A stretch of 64,000 nt of DNA from Desmonostoc muscorum LEGE 12446. GTDB taxonomy: Bacteria > Cyanobacteriota > Cyanobacteriia > Cyanobacteriales > Nostocaceae. The stretch spans positions 6,781,001 through 6,845,000 of the forward strand of contig NZ_JADEXS020000001.1 in NCBI RefSeq assembly GCF_015207005.2, written 5' to 3'. Every line of letters begins with the position of its first letter. Position 1 is the stretch's first letter. Positions 1-9,145 of this stretch are shown here, piece by piece. The notes beneath the pieces were generated by a model. The model was not told the origin of the DNA, ran no database searches, and worked only from the letters and a program-made list of their open reading frames with translations. The translations under genes were made by a program, and so were the position numbers.

Positions 1-608
1 ATTTCACCGGCTTCGATGGTTATATGATCGATGTCGCCAAATAGTGGCAGAACTACTACAGTTGCATCAGCAGGAACACCTGCCCAGACATCGCTATGGC
101 ACTTTGAGCTAGCAAAGGGCAAAGCCAACTTCATCGGGTCAGTTTTGCCATAAACCATACGGAGATTGACTGGTAAATCTACTGCATCGATTAGGTCATT
201 TGCTCCTAGTTGATAAAAAGCCTCAGCTACGCTTTTTTGAAAGAGGTTAAATGCCAGAGTGTGTTCTCGCTTGGGCATTAAAAGACCAGTGCCGGTGTAG
301 TTCGGCAAAGTGTTTCTTGCTTCCATCAGTCGTTCCAGCATTTCAGCTTCCGAAAGAATAATGGGACTATTCAGACAAGCTGATATGTAACCCGCAGCAG
401 CAACTCGGATTTGCTGGAATAACTCAGGCTTTAATGTGTGTTCAAACAGCAGTCGATACTGGTGTCTCGTAGCCATTTTATCAGCCAGTTCATCAAAGAG
501 GCGATCGCCAAGCTCAGAAAATGCGTAGGCGTAGCCCGTCGTAGACATCCCACGCTCATGTTCTAAGCTGGACACTGGTGATTCTACTGGCAGTTTTGCT
601 AACATCAT
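1..608 (-). CDS. Partial protein of unknown family, possible Fe(II) dioxygenase
   Basis: An open frame runs off the left window edge, so only about 202 N-terminal residues are visible. Two ATGs are adjacent (606-608 and 603-605) behind a GGGAG ribosome-binding site. The protein starts MMLAKLPVES. The last visible part holds KCHSDVWAG followed by hydrophobic strands (VVVLPLFGDI); an H-x-D in such a setting resembles the metal site of Fe(II)/2-oxoglutarate oxygenases, but the matching distal His would lie outside the window. I do not recognise the family. It is divergent from the methyltransferase/HDO pair at 1087-2552. Residues around MSTTGYAYAF are encoded by a copy of a repeat that is common in the intergenic DNA here. 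Confidence 0.7.
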   Translation of the reverse strand, partial: MMLAKLPVESPVSSLEHERGMSTTGYAYAFSELGDRLFDELADKMATRHQYRLLFEHTLKPELFQQIRVAAAGYISACLNSPIILSEAEMLERLMEARNTLPNYTGTGLLMPKREHTLAFNLFQKSVAEAFYQLGANDLIDAVDLPVNLRMVYGKTDPMKLALPFASSKCHSDVWAGVPADATVVVLPLFGDIDHITIEAGE

Positions 609-1086
609 TTCTCCCAAAGTTCTTATAAATTAGCTAACAGGACTTATGCATCCAAAGCTAGTTCGTTGTCAAAACGAATCTGGCTATTATAAATTAACAA
701 GATTATTCTGTTCACACTTCGTAAAATATACGGGTTTAATTTTCTTATTTATCTTAATTAAAAGAGCGAATATTAATCATTTTAATAAAGCAGAGATAAA
801 TAGCTATATGTGAAGTAGATTTTAAATTTGCAATATCAAAAATTCATGAAGCTCAATTGTATTTAGTCTTGGTTTTTTGAAGGAACTGCGAAGCTGATAG
901 TATTTTTGTGATTATTACTTGTAAAAATATGCTTTTTAAACACAAAAATAGAAGCTTATAAAAATCGGTGAAATCAACGTTAACAGTTAAATCCTTAAAT
1001 GTTAGAACATATATATCCGTTTTTGAAACTTATAAACCTAGATTGATTTAGATAAACATAACTCAAATATAAATAAATAGTTAAAA
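609..1086. other. AT-rich divergent intergenic region
   Basis: This 478-bp region lies between two divergent genes and must hold both promoters. It is strongly AT-rich with many A/T runs. I see no RNA gene, clear operator or coding frame. Confidence 0.5.
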
Positions 1087-1857
1087 ATGTCAACATTGAA
1101 TCATAAAAACTCAACTAGAAACTTATATAATCGCACAGCATCAGATTGGATTAGAGGAGAACCTATTTCCTTATCTGACTTTACAGCCCGTCCTTTGGTA
1201 CTAGGACTTTGTGAACCTGTTAGTGGATTGCGAGTACTAGACATAGGTTGTGGTGAAGGTTATTGCAGCCGAGAATTACGCCGACGTGGAGCTGCACAAG
1301 TGCATGGAATAGACCTTTCTCAAAGCATGATTGAAGCAGCAACCTTGCAAGAAGTAGAAGATGCTTTGGGTATTAGCTACCAAGTAGGATGTGCTACCAA
1401 CCTCAAGCAGTTTGATGATGCTGAAATTGATTTAGTTGTTGCAGTGTTTCTATTTAATTATTTAACAATTGCTCAGACCGAAGAATGCATGAAGGAAGTT
1501 GCACGCATTCTTCGTCCCGGCGGTCGATTTGTATTCAGCGTTCCCCATCCATCCTTTCCATATATGCGGGAGCCAGGATATCCATTTTATTTTCAAGTTC
1601 AGGGTAAAGGCTACTTCAGCAAGCGAGATCAACAGTTTCCTGGCCGTATTTGGAAACGAGACGGTTCCTGGCTAAATGTGCAATTGATTCACAAAACTCT
1701 TGAGGATTATTTTAATGCCCTTAAAATTGCTGGCTTCAATACGATGCCAATCCTACAAGAATTGCGTGTGACTCCAGAACATATCGCACTAGATGAATCA
1801 TTCTTTAGCCCCTTACTTGACCAACCCCTCCATCTAGCCATACAAGTATCACGATGA
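1087..1857 (+). CDS. Class I SAM-dependent methyltransferase
   Basis: A 256-residue protein with a Rossmann methyltransferase core. Motif I is VLDIGCGEGYCSREL (about residues 50-64), then an acidic end of strand 2 (GIDLS) and the post-motif segment EVARILRPGGRFVFSVPHP typical of small-molecule methyltransferases of the UbiE/Methyltransf_11 group. The substrate cannot be read from sequence. Its stop overlaps the start of the next gene (ATGA at 1854-1857), so the two are almost certainly co-translated. Partnership with a dimetal oxidase-like enzyme suggests a small natural-product or cofactor pathway rather than RNA or protein methylation; that is inference. Confidence 0.85.
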   Translation: MSTLNHKNSTRNLYNRTASDWIRGEPISLSDFTARPLVLGLCEPVSGLRVLDIGCGEGYCSRELRRRGAAQVHGIDLSQSMIEAATLQEVEDALGISYQVGCATNLKQFDDAEIDLVVAVFLFNYLTIAQTEECMKEVARILRPGGRFVFSVPHPSFPYMREPGYPFYFQVQGKGYFSKRDQQFPGRIWKRDGSWLNVQLIHKTLEDYFNALKIAGFNTMPILQELRVTPEHIALDESFFSPLLDQPLHLAIQVSR

Positions 1858-2552
1858 CACAGACACTTTCTTTAGTTAAAAATTCCTTCCAAAAAATAAC
1901 CGATAATCATCCTCTATGGAACCATGAGTTCCTAATGCAGTGTCGTACTGGAAATTTATTCCTACCAGACGTACAGATACTAGCTGTTCAAATGTATAAA
2001 TTCTCCAAAGAATTTAATCGTATCCTGGCTAGCATCTTGTCTTGCTGCCAAGATGAAAGTACTCAGTTAGTCATTTTGGAAAATCTCTTTGATGAAATGG
2101 GACAAGGAGATGCAAGTCAGTGCCACCCAGAATTGTTTCGTCAATTTACCCGCGCACTTGGTATCCACGACGAAACTTTAGCAGCATTACCTACTGCACC
2201 TGAAACTCGCGCCCTCATTGATACCTACTTACATATGCCGTATAAGTATGGCTATTTAGCTGCACTGGGTGCTGTCTGTTATGCTTCCGAAGGGATTGTT
2301 AGCTCACTGTATACACAACTATATAAAGGAATTGTCGGTGCTGCCCCCTTACCTAAAGAATCACTGATCTTTTTTGAAGTTCATATTAATATCGATGATA
2401 GTCATGCAGCGAAGCTAGCAGCAGTAATTGAAGCTCAACTTGGCATGACTGAAGATGATATAAATATAAAACGGGCTATCTTAGAAGCTATGAATGCCCG
2501 GTTCCAATTTTTTAACGGAATTCAGCGTCAAATCTCTAAATATAACTTATAA
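1854..2552 (+). CDS. CADD/TenA-like haem-oxygenase-fold dimetal enzyme (HDO family)
   Basis: A 232-residue, all-helical protein. Conserved metal-ligand pattern: Glu81 in LFDEMGQGD, His91 in QCHPELF, Glu146 in CYASEGIV, and His177-x3-Asp181-x2-His184 in HINIDDSH. The H-x3-D-x2-H set and its distance from Glu146 match the iron ligands of Chlamydia CADD, whose family includes the self-sacrificing p-aminobenzoate synthase and the SznF/UndA-type oxidases. Residues around Glu81 are exactly in register with CADD. Translationally coupled to the upstream methyltransferase. I infer an O2-activating diiron (or Fe/Mn) enzyme; substrate unknown. A TenA thiaminase is less likely because the catalytic Cys context is absent and the carboxylate/His set is complete. 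Confidence 0.8.
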   Translation: MTQTLSLVKNSFQKITDNHPLWNHEFLMQCRTGNLFLPDVQILAVQMYKFSKEFNRILASILSCCQDESTQLVILENLFDEMGQGDASQCHPELFRQFTRALGIHDETLAALPTAPETRALIDTYLHMPYKYGYLAALGAVCYASEGIVSSLYTQLYKGIVGAAPLPKESLIFFEVHINIDDSHAAKLAAVIEAQLGMTEDDINIKRAILEAMNARFQFFNGIQRQISKYNL

Positions 2553-2779
2553 CCTAATTCATTGCTCCTAGTTAATTCATAGCTGTAGGTAAAAGGAAAG
2601 GGTAGAAATACGGTTGTGAATTTACTAGTTCGTGGTATTAAAATGCGAACAGTTTTCCCAATTTTTTGGTTTTTTAAAACTGTAATCAGACATTTTAAAG
2701 TTTAACTACAGGAAATATTGTCATTTTAGTCTCGGTCAAATTCACGAAGCAAAATTAGGCGCAGCAAGGGGAGACTTCC

Positions 2780-3331
2780 ATGTATGGATTAGTGAACAAG
2801 GCGATTCAAGACATGGTTTGCAGTCGCTTTGGCGAAGAAACTTGGAAAGTAATTAAGCACAAAGCAGAGGTGGATGTAGATGTTTTCCTCAGTATGGAAG
2901 GTTATCCTGATGACATCACCCATAGGTTAGTCAAAGCTGCTAGTAGTGTTCTGGGTTTATCTCCCAGAGAAATTATGCAAGCCTTTGGGGAATTCTGGGT
3001 TCAGTACACAGCCGAAGAAGGCTATGGCGAAATGATGGATATGAGTGGAGATACACTACCTGAATTTTTAGAAAACCTGGACAATCTTCATGCTCGTGTA
3101 GGAGTTAGCTTTCCCAAACTCCAGCCTCCATCATTTGAGTGTACTGATATGGAGGAAAACTCCCTCAACTTACACTATCGCTCTGATAGAGAAGGCCTAA
3201 CGCCAATGATTCTTGGTTTAGTCAAGGGATTGGGAACTAGGTTTGATACACAAGTTCATATTACCCAAACCCAGAGTCGAGATGAAGGTGGTGAACATGA
3301 TGAATTTTTAGTGATTTATAAACCAAATTGA
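2780..3331 (+). CDS. H-NOX (haem NO/O2-binding) gas sensor
   Basis: A 183-residue HNOB/H-NOX protein, the usual length for the stand-alone domain. It starts MYGLVNKAIQDMV. The proximal haem ligand is His104 (DNLHARV), and the haem-propionate motif YxSxR is Y133-R-S135-D-R137. Trp73 in the distal pocket corresponds to the Trp known from the characterised Nostoc H-NOX; the Tyr needed for stable O2 binding in other family members is not obvious, so NO (and CO) sensing is expected. A purine-rich site (AAGGGGAG) precedes the ATG. It is followed 15 nt later by its kinase, and H-NOX proteins of this type control kinase autophosphorylation when NO binds. Confidence 0.95.
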   Translation: MYGLVNKAIQDMVCSRFGEETWKVIKHKAEVDVDVFLSMEGYPDDITHRLVKAASSVLGLSPREIMQAFGEFWVQYTAEEGYGEMMDMSGDTLPEFLENLDNLHARVGVSFPKLQPPSFECTDMEENSLNLHYRSDREGLTPMILGLVKGLGTRFDTQVHITQTQSRDEGGEHDEFLVIYKPN

Positions 3332-3346
3332 CCGCAGGACAGCAGC

Positions 3347-4858
3347 ATGGCTCCTCCTTACCTGACGCTTTCACCAGAGTTACTGGCGAAAGCTTTTCCT
3401 TTCCATTTTGCATTTAGCCGCGATCGCGAAATTGTACAAGTTGGTGATGTTTTAGAACGTATTAGTCCGGAACCTCTAGTTGGTAAATTGATTGAGCAGC
3501 ATTTCCAGATCAATCGACCAAAAATTTTGGTCGATTTTGATGCTATTAGTAAGCAGTCTCGCGCCCTGTTTATCTTAGAGTTTTTGCACAATGGAATGCA
3601 GCTCAAGGGTCAGATGATGTATCACCCAGAGCAGGAGGTGATATTTTTCTTAGGTTCTCCCTGGATTACGGATACAACTAGTCTTGCTCCTTTGGGTATC
3701 AAGCTCAAAGATTTTGCCATTCATGACCCAATTGTTGATTTTCTATTTTTATTGCAAGCTCAGAATACCGCTTTGGCTGATGCTAAAAAATTAACAGGTG
3801 AACTCAAACAACAAAGATCGCAATTACGCAGTGCGCTACAAATCAAGGAAAATCTAGCGGAAATTGCCGAAGCTCAAGCTAAAAAATTGGAAAACTCTCT
3901 CAAGGAACTCCAGCAAACTCAAGCCCAATTAGTTCAGGCTGAAAAAATGTCTAGTTTAGGGCAATTAGTTGCGGGAGTTGCTCACGAAATTAATAATCCT
4001 GTTAACTTTATTTACGGCAATTTGAAATATGCAAGAGACTATACGGAATCTTTGCTGAAGCTGGTGCATCTTTACCAGCAATTTTATGCCAATCCCATAC
4101 CAGAAATTCAAAAATATATTGAGGAAATTGAGTTAGATTTTCTACTAGAAGATTTGCCCAAAATCCTCAATTCGATGGAAGTAGGAGCCGAAAGAATATC
4201 GGAAATTGTGTTGTCTTTGAGGAACTTCTCGCGCCTTGATGAAGCGGAGAAAAAAAGTGTTGATATTCACCAAGGACTGGACAGTACACTACTAATTTTA
4301 CAAAATCGCTTTAAGAGTAGCGTCGATCATCCTGGTATCAAACTAGTTAAAAATTATGGAAATTTGCCTTTGGTAGATTGCTATCCTGGTCAACTCAATC
4401 AGGTATTCATGAATATTATTAGTAATGCAGTCGATGCTCTTGAGAACCATAACAGTAAACGAAGAATCGCAGAAATTCATGCTGATCCTAATATCATTAC
4501 AATTACTACAGAAGTCATTGAAAGTAACTGTGCGATCCGAATTACTGATAATGGTTCAGGAATGACAGAAGCAGTTAAAGAACGATTATTTGATCCATTT
4601 TTCACAACTAAGCCTGTTGGTAAAGGTACAGGATTGGGTTTATCAATTAGCTATCAAATTATAGTTGAAAAACATGGGGGAATGCTCAGATGTATATCAG
4701 AACCAGGACAAGGAACTGAGTTTTTGATTGAAATTCCTTTATTGATGAAAAGGCAAGCACTTACATCAGAATTTGTCAATCATAAGTCAGAATTTGGAAG
4801 TAATACAGGCTTGATGCCTAGCTACAGAAATTACGACTCTGGATGCAAATTAGTATAA
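3347..4858 (+). CDS. H-NOX-associated sensor histidine kinase
   Basis: 503 residues. The N-terminal ~150 residues resemble the HNOBA (H-NOX-associated) sensory domain (begins LTLSPELLAKAFPFHF). A coiled-coil linker follows (about 150-205, rich in Gln/Lys/Glu), then a HisKA dimerisation domain with phospho-acceptor His213 in GVAHEINNP, and an ATPase domain with N box NIISNAVDAL, G1 box DNGSGM and G2 box GKGTGLGLS. No transmembrane segment is seen, so it is cytoplasmic. Only 15 nt from the H-NOX gene: one operon and one signalling unit. No response regulator is adjacent, so the output partner must be encoded elsewhere. The C-terminal ~40 residues after the ATPase domain are not recognised. Confidence 0.93.
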   Translation: MAPPYLTLSPELLAKAFPFHFAFSRDREIVQVGDVLERISPEPLVGKLIEQHFQINRPKILVDFDAISKQSRALFILEFLHNGMQLKGQMMYHPEQEVIFFLGSPWITDTTSLAPLGIKLKDFAIHDPIVDFLFLLQAQNTALADAKKLTGELKQQRSQLRSALQIKENLAEIAEAQAKKLENSLKELQQTQAQLVQAEKMSSLGQLVAGVAHEINNPVNFIYGNLKYARDYTESLLKLVHLYQQFYANPIPEIQKYIEEIELDFLLEDLPKILNSMEVGAERISEIVLSLRNFSRLDEAEKKSVDIHQGLDSTLLILQNRFKSSVDHPGIKLVKNYGNLPLVDCYPGQLNQVFMNIISNAVDALENHNSKRRIAEIHADPNIITITTEVIESNCAIRITDNGSGMTEAVKERLFDPFFTTKPVGKGTGLGLSISYQIIVEKHGGMLRCISEPGQGTEFLIEIPLLMKRQALTSEFVNHKSEFGSNTGLMPSYRNYDSGCKLV

Positions 4859-5068
4859 GTGTAGCGCTGGTAAGATTGGCTTCACCAAAATTGGGCGATC
4901 GCCAGATAAAAACCGCTGGCAAAAGTTACTGATTGCTAAACTTGAATGTTAGTAGCAACTTATACTAACAATATTGTAAAAACAGTGCATCAGATTACTG
5001 AGTTATGAGTTATGATTTATGAGTTTTATTCCTAACTTTTAATTCCTAACTTTTCAGTTATAGCGATC

Positions 5069-6271
5069 GTGAATCTACGCCGCCTGATTCCAATTTTTGA
5101 TAATTCCGTCTCCAACTGGGCATTAGAAGCGCGGTTATTGCGCTGGTTAACATTGATTTGGCTGTTCGTCGGCTTGATCATGCTATTTTCAGCATCCTAT
5201 CCCGTCGCTGATGCGCGTCATAATGATGGATTGTACTACTTTAAGCGGCAACTGCTTTGGGTTTTAGTTGCCTTAATCGGATTCAATATTATTGTTAATT
5301 CGCCATTGCAGAAAATTTTGGGACAATCCCATTGGTTTTTGATGGTGTTTTTGACGTTAATTTTCATAACGCTGATCCCAGGATTGGGAAAAAAGGCTTT
5401 TGATGCAGCGCGTTGGATAGCGATCGGGCCAATTCCCATTCAACCCTCGGAATTGATTAAACCGTTTCTGGTGCTACAGAGTGCGCGGCTTTTTGGTCAG
5501 TGGGAGCGAATTGGTTGGCGGGTTCGCTGCGGTTGGCTGGTTATTTTCGGTTTGGTACTTTTAGGAATTCTTGCCCAGCCTAATTTAAGTACAACAGCAC
5601 TTTGTGGTATGACGATTTGGCTAATTGCCTTAGCCGCTGGGTTACCTTACAAGTATTTGGGAGGAACAGCGATCGGTGGAGTGATGTTGGCACTATTGAG
5701 TATTAGCATCAAAGAGTATCAGCGGAAGCGGGTGATGTCATTCCTCAATCCTTGGGCGGATGCCACAGGAGATGGTTACCAGTTGGTGCAAAGTCTACTA
5801 GCTGTTGGTTCTGGTAGAACTTGGGGAGCCGGATTTGGGCTTTCACAACAAAAGCTGTTTTATTTACCAATTCAAGACACTGATTTTATTTTTGCCGTGT
5901 TCGCCGAAGAGTTTGGTTTTGTTGGCAGTATTGTGCTGTTGGTACTTTTAGCTATATTTGGGACTATGGGATTAATCGTGGCGCTGAAGGCGAAAAATTC
6001 AGTGCATCGATTGGTGGCGATCGGTGTGACGATTTTGATAGTAGGACAATCATTGCTGCACATTGGTGTGGCCACAGGTTCTTTACCAACTACTGGCTTA
6101 CCCTTGCCGATGTTTAGTTATGGTGGTAATTCCATGATTGCCAGTTTAATCGCTGCTGGATTATTGATTCGGGTAGCACGCGAAAGTAGCGAAGCTGAGG
6201 TGGTACCGTTGCGAAAACCTCAGTTGTCAAATGGGCAAAGACGCAAAGCTTTTCATAAAAATCGGAATTGA
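5069..6271 (+). CDS. ftsW: FtsW/RodA-type peptidoglycan glycosyltransferase
   Basis: A 400-residue SEDS polymerase with about ten membrane segments. Diagnostic motifs are LIPGLGKKAFDAARWIAIG, the PSELIKP segment, the periplasmic QDTDFIFAVFAEEFGFVG loop, and the C-terminal TGLPLPMFSYGGNSM signature. The start is GTG at 5069 just after a GCGATC site; no better start or strong ribosome-binding site is visible. It polymerises lipid II into septal peptidoglycan with a cognate class B PBP. FtsW is preferred over RodA because the short N-terminal tail and overall order look like cyanobacterial FtsW, but paralogue identity needs a phylogeny. The transcription unit appears monocistronic here. Confidence 0.88.
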   Translation: MNLRRLIPIFDNSVSNWALEARLLRWLTLIWLFVGLIMLFSASYPVADARHNDGLYYFKRQLLWVLVALIGFNIIVNSPLQKILGQSHWFLMVFLTLIFITLIPGLGKKAFDAARWIAIGPIPIQPSELIKPFLVLQSARLFGQWERIGWRVRCGWLVIFGLVLLGILAQPNLSTTALCGMTIWLIALAAGLPYKYLGGTAIGGVMLALLSISIKEYQRKRVMSFLNPWADATGDGYQLVQSLLAVGSGRTWGAGFGLSQQKLFYLPIQDTDFIFAVFAEEFGFVGSIVLLVLLAIFGTMGLIVALKAKNSVHRLVAIGVTILIVGQSLLHIGVATGSLPTTGLPLPMFSYGGNSMIASLIAAGLLIRVARESSEAEVVPLRKPQLSNGQRRKAFHKNRN

Positions 6272-6411
6272 GCCAGCAAAAGCTCTTTGCAAGAATCAAT
6301 ACCTTAGCCAAAAAAAGAGTATGACATTTTATATTGTTAGCATTTAACAAAAATTGTTTTTTTCCTTGAATTTTTGAGCTAGTGACAGCAGAAATTAAGC
6401 CTTATATTGGT

Positions 6412-6858
6412 TTACAGCTTTTCAAACGATCCTGTAATCACTGACCCGGCAGGAACAGTTTGAATTATGAGTACTTTTTTACCTTTATTGACAATCACGC
6501 CGATTGCAGTAGTGGAGAAATTAGAACTGTCAGTATAGGTGAAAGACGCGGTGCAATTTGGCTGTACTTGGTAAGTTCCTACAAATGTTCTAGAAACGCT
6601 CGTACCGTTGAAACTGACAGTGTTATTGCCACTAAATCCTCCGTTGCCATCGAAGATAAATAAGCCTATCCCACCAAAAGCGCCAGGGGTTAAAGGTGCT
6701 AGATCTGAAACGATTGTTCCAGCTGCTTGCGCTCCATAAACTGAGTTCAATGTACTCAGTCTACATACTGGAGCAGCTTGTGCCTTAGCAAAGACAGTTT
6801 GTCCAATAAAACTAACTGCGGTAAGAATTGCTGGTAGAACTAAAAACTTAACTTTCAT
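6412..6858 (-). CDS. Small secreted protein, paralogue of 7203-7649
   Basis: 148 residues with a clean Sec signal peptide (MKVKFLVLPAILTAV..., cleavage likely after AKAQA, about residue 28). The mature part is a small beta-rich domain with two cysteines (PVCRLS, PNCTAS) and Gly/Asn-rich turns such as FDGNGGFSG. The same architecture occurs in cyanobacterial secreted proteins of unknown role. It is a near-identical-length tandem paralogue of the next gene (same ends MKVKFLVLPA and VITGSFEKL). A weak GAGA ribosome-binding site precedes the ATG. No function can be assigned. Confidence 0.8.
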   Translation of the reverse strand: MKVKFLVLPAILTAVSFIGQTVFAKAQAAPVCRLSTLNSVYGAQAAGTIVSDLAPLTPGAFGGIGLFIFDGNGGFSGNNTVSFNGTSVSRTFVGTYQVQPNCTASFTYTDSSNFSTTAIGVIVNKGKKVLIIQTVPAGSVITGSFEKL

Positions 6859-7202
6859 GATTTTCTCTGCTAAATGAAAACTGACAAATTTGATTGGTAG
6901 ACTTTTGCCTTCGTTCGACTTTATCCATTTTTACGAAATCCAAAACCTGATGCTGAAACCATTGTGGAACGCTAGTTTTACTTTTTGCACTGGAGCGAAA
7001 ATCAGTAAAATGGAAAAAGTATTTGCCAAAAAGCCAGGATTTTTGCCGAATCAAGAAAGCTGAGTTCTTAATTTTGGATCAAGTCGAGCTTAGAGGATGT
7101 TTGAAAAGTCTTCTTGTCGTTAGACTGATCTTTCCCAAACAGATGGTTTTTATCTTTTGAATTGTTGAGGTGATGACAGTAAAAACTCAGTATTATCTTG
7201 GT

Positions 7203-7649
7203 TTACAACTTTTCAAACGACCCTGTGATTACAGTTCCGGTAGGAACAGTTTGAATAATGAGTACTTTTTGACTATTGTTGACAATCACGCCTGTTAAAG
7301 TAGAGGAGAAATTAGAATTGTCAGTGAAGTTAAAAGACGCGGTGCAGTTTGGCTCTACTTTATAAGTTCCTACAAATGTTCCAGAGATAATCGTACCGTT
7401 TAAGCTAAAAGTTTGCTCGCCTTTTAATCCTCCCTTGCCATCGAAAACAACTAAGCCCACGAAACCAAAAATGCCAGGGGTAAAAGGTGCTGGAAGTGAA
7501 ACGAGTGTTCCAGTTGATTGCGCTCCATAGCTGGAGTTTAATGTACTCAGTTTACAGACTGGAGCAGCTTGTGCCTTAGCAGAGACAGTTTGTCCAATAA
7601 AACAAACTGCGGCAACAATCGCTGGTAGAACTAAAAATTTAACTTTCAT
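7203..7649 (-). CDS. Small secreted protein, paralogue of 6412-6858
   Basis: 148 residues from the ATG at 7649, which has an AGGAGAG ribosome-binding site and aligns exactly with the start of its paralogue. An upstream in-frame ATG at 7685 adds 12 residues (MKFPSFYLGEKI) ahead of the signal peptide and is rejected. Signal peptide MKVKFLVLPAIVAAV..., mature start near APVCKLS, two conserved cysteines, C-terminus VITGSFEKL. It and the downstream copy arose by tandem duplication that included flanking DNA. Unknown function; likely periplasmic or extracellular. Confidence 0.8.
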   Translation of the reverse strand: MKVKFLVLPAIVAAVCFIGQTVSAKAQAAPVCKLSTLNSSYGAQSTGTLVSLPAPFTPGIFGFVGLVVFDGKGGLKGEQTFSLNGTIISGTFVGTYKVEPNCTASFNFTDNSNFSSTLTGVIVNNSQKVLIIQTVPTGTVITGSFEKL

Positions 7650-7685
7650 AATTTTCTCTCCTAAATAAAAACTGGGAAATTTCAT

Positions 7686-8378
7686 TGGTAGACCTTTCGC
7701 TTAGAGGATGTTTGAAAATTCCTCTTGTCAATATTTAATATTCATGGCTTTTTTTCCTGTTTACTGATTGTTTAGATATGACAGCAGAAACTCAGCCTCT
7801 CTACTAGGGTGTGGTAGTTAAGGCTTAAAAACCTGCAATGCTTGGAAATGACCGCAAAGCTTTTTACTCGAAAGTGAATCGCTAGTGTTTAGCTTTCACT
7901 TGATTCATCCTGATCTTAGTGTCCATGATTAATAGATAAACTACGTCTACGTTGAGAACCGTAGTTTTTTGTAATTAGGGTAAAGCTCATAACTAAAGCT
8001 ACAAGCAAACTATATATAAGCCCTTACATAAAACTCCAGCTTTCAAAATGGAGGACGTTTATCGATTTTCTAAAAGGTTGTTTCAAAAGTCTTAAAGTAT
8101 ACTAAAAACCCCGCTTCCATTCCTCTCCCCGTTTCGGAGAGAGGCTTTGAAACTCCCCTTCGGTTGTAGGGAAGGCTTGCTTGGAGCGTTAGCTCTGGGA
8201 GCTTTTGGTGTTAGGAATAATACTTTTCAAACATCCTCTAACAAACAATAAGATTACACTAAGTAGGTAGGCACGATCAAATTAATATATGTTTAGTTTT
8301 GTAAAAATGCTGAAATAACCTATTTGTAGCTAGACTACCTCTATTTTTGGCAAAGGTATTGCAGAAATTAAATAGATT
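7686..8378. other. Intergenic region with MITE-like repeats
   Basis: 693 bp without a convincing gene. It holds a solo element end (GAGGATGTTTGAAAA near 7703), a full short element (8074-8239), and the leader of the interrupted methyltransferase gene. Confidence 0.5.
8074..8239. mobile_element. MITE-like element with AGAGGATGTTTGAAAAGT ends
   Basis: About 166 bp bounded by imperfect inverted repeats: AAGGTTGTTTCAAAAGT on the left and, reversed, AGAGGATGTTTGAAAAGT on the right. The same end sequence recurs near 7090, 7703, 55317 and 55753. The interior carries GC-rich inverted segments (CCTCTCCCCGTTTCGGAGAG). No coding capacity, so any movement would need a transposase in trans. Confidence 0.55.
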
Positions 8379-8573
8379 ATGGAAGACCTCAAGCAAACAA
8401 TAATCAGCTACTCCAGCAGAGACCTCGAACAGCGCAAAAATTGGTATTCTCCGGCAGGCGGAGCTTATAACAAGGCAAGACCCCGCTATCCTCAGGATTT
8501 GATTGAGCAAGTTGTGGAAGTTGCTCAACTCTCCACCGATTCAAAAATTTTGGAACTGGGATGTGGCCCTGGA
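8379..8573 (+). CDS. Methyltransferase, 5' exon (interrupted by group II intron)
   Basis: This encodes the first 65 residues (MEDLKQTIIS...) of a class I SAM methyltransferase and stops inside motif I: ILELGCGPG. The next bases are GTGCG, the group II intron 5' consensus. Splicing to 15577 gives LELGCGPG-TATVAFAQLG, a perfect motif I with the following helix, and a continuous 274-residue frame (195 + 630 nt including the stop). The unspliced message would end a few codons into the intron (VRFV then stop), giving a 69-residue stub. The family resembles ubiquinone-type or trans-aconitate-like methyltransferases; the substrate is unknown. Confidence 0.9.
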
Positions 8574-9145
8574 GTGCGATTCGTTTAACCTAAATGAGTA
8601 GAAATACTCAGGGACGGTTAGCTTGGTTTATAAAAACCATGACAACTGAATGACCATGTAGGTGTAAACCCTACCCCGCAGGTGCAGCGGTGAAAGCATC
8701 TTCCCTACGGTAGCGACTAGCCATCAATCCGTAAAGCGGGAGGAAAAGGAGTTCTAACTAGTAGCCTAATCTGGTTTCCTCCAAGCAAGAATCCATGAGT
8801 AGCGCAAGCGAAAGATACGTCTGAACCATCGTCACGCATAACCAGCGAAATAAGGCTATATGCGCTGGAGCCAAAAGGCAAAGGATAAAAAGGGACTGGC
8901 ATTTTTCCATGTCTGACCAGTAAGCACTCCCAAAACCCGGTGGATAGTATCAACTCTAAAGATTCAATCAATGGTCATTCGGAACGAAGTAACCTCTCGT
9001 TCTCTCTCAGTCAGGTCGATAACTGAGTAGGTGCTAACCGCATGAGGCGATAGGCAGGATTGAGTCAGAAGCGAATGCCTCACTGTAATGGTGAGGATAT
9101 GCTGACGGACTCACGATGAATTGGATTGTAAAGTCATAAGTAGCA

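Noticed and set aside
7650..7685. N-terminal extension of the secreted protein (start at 7685)
   Set aside because: The paralogue and the AGGAGAG site both support 7649, and the signal peptide starts there.
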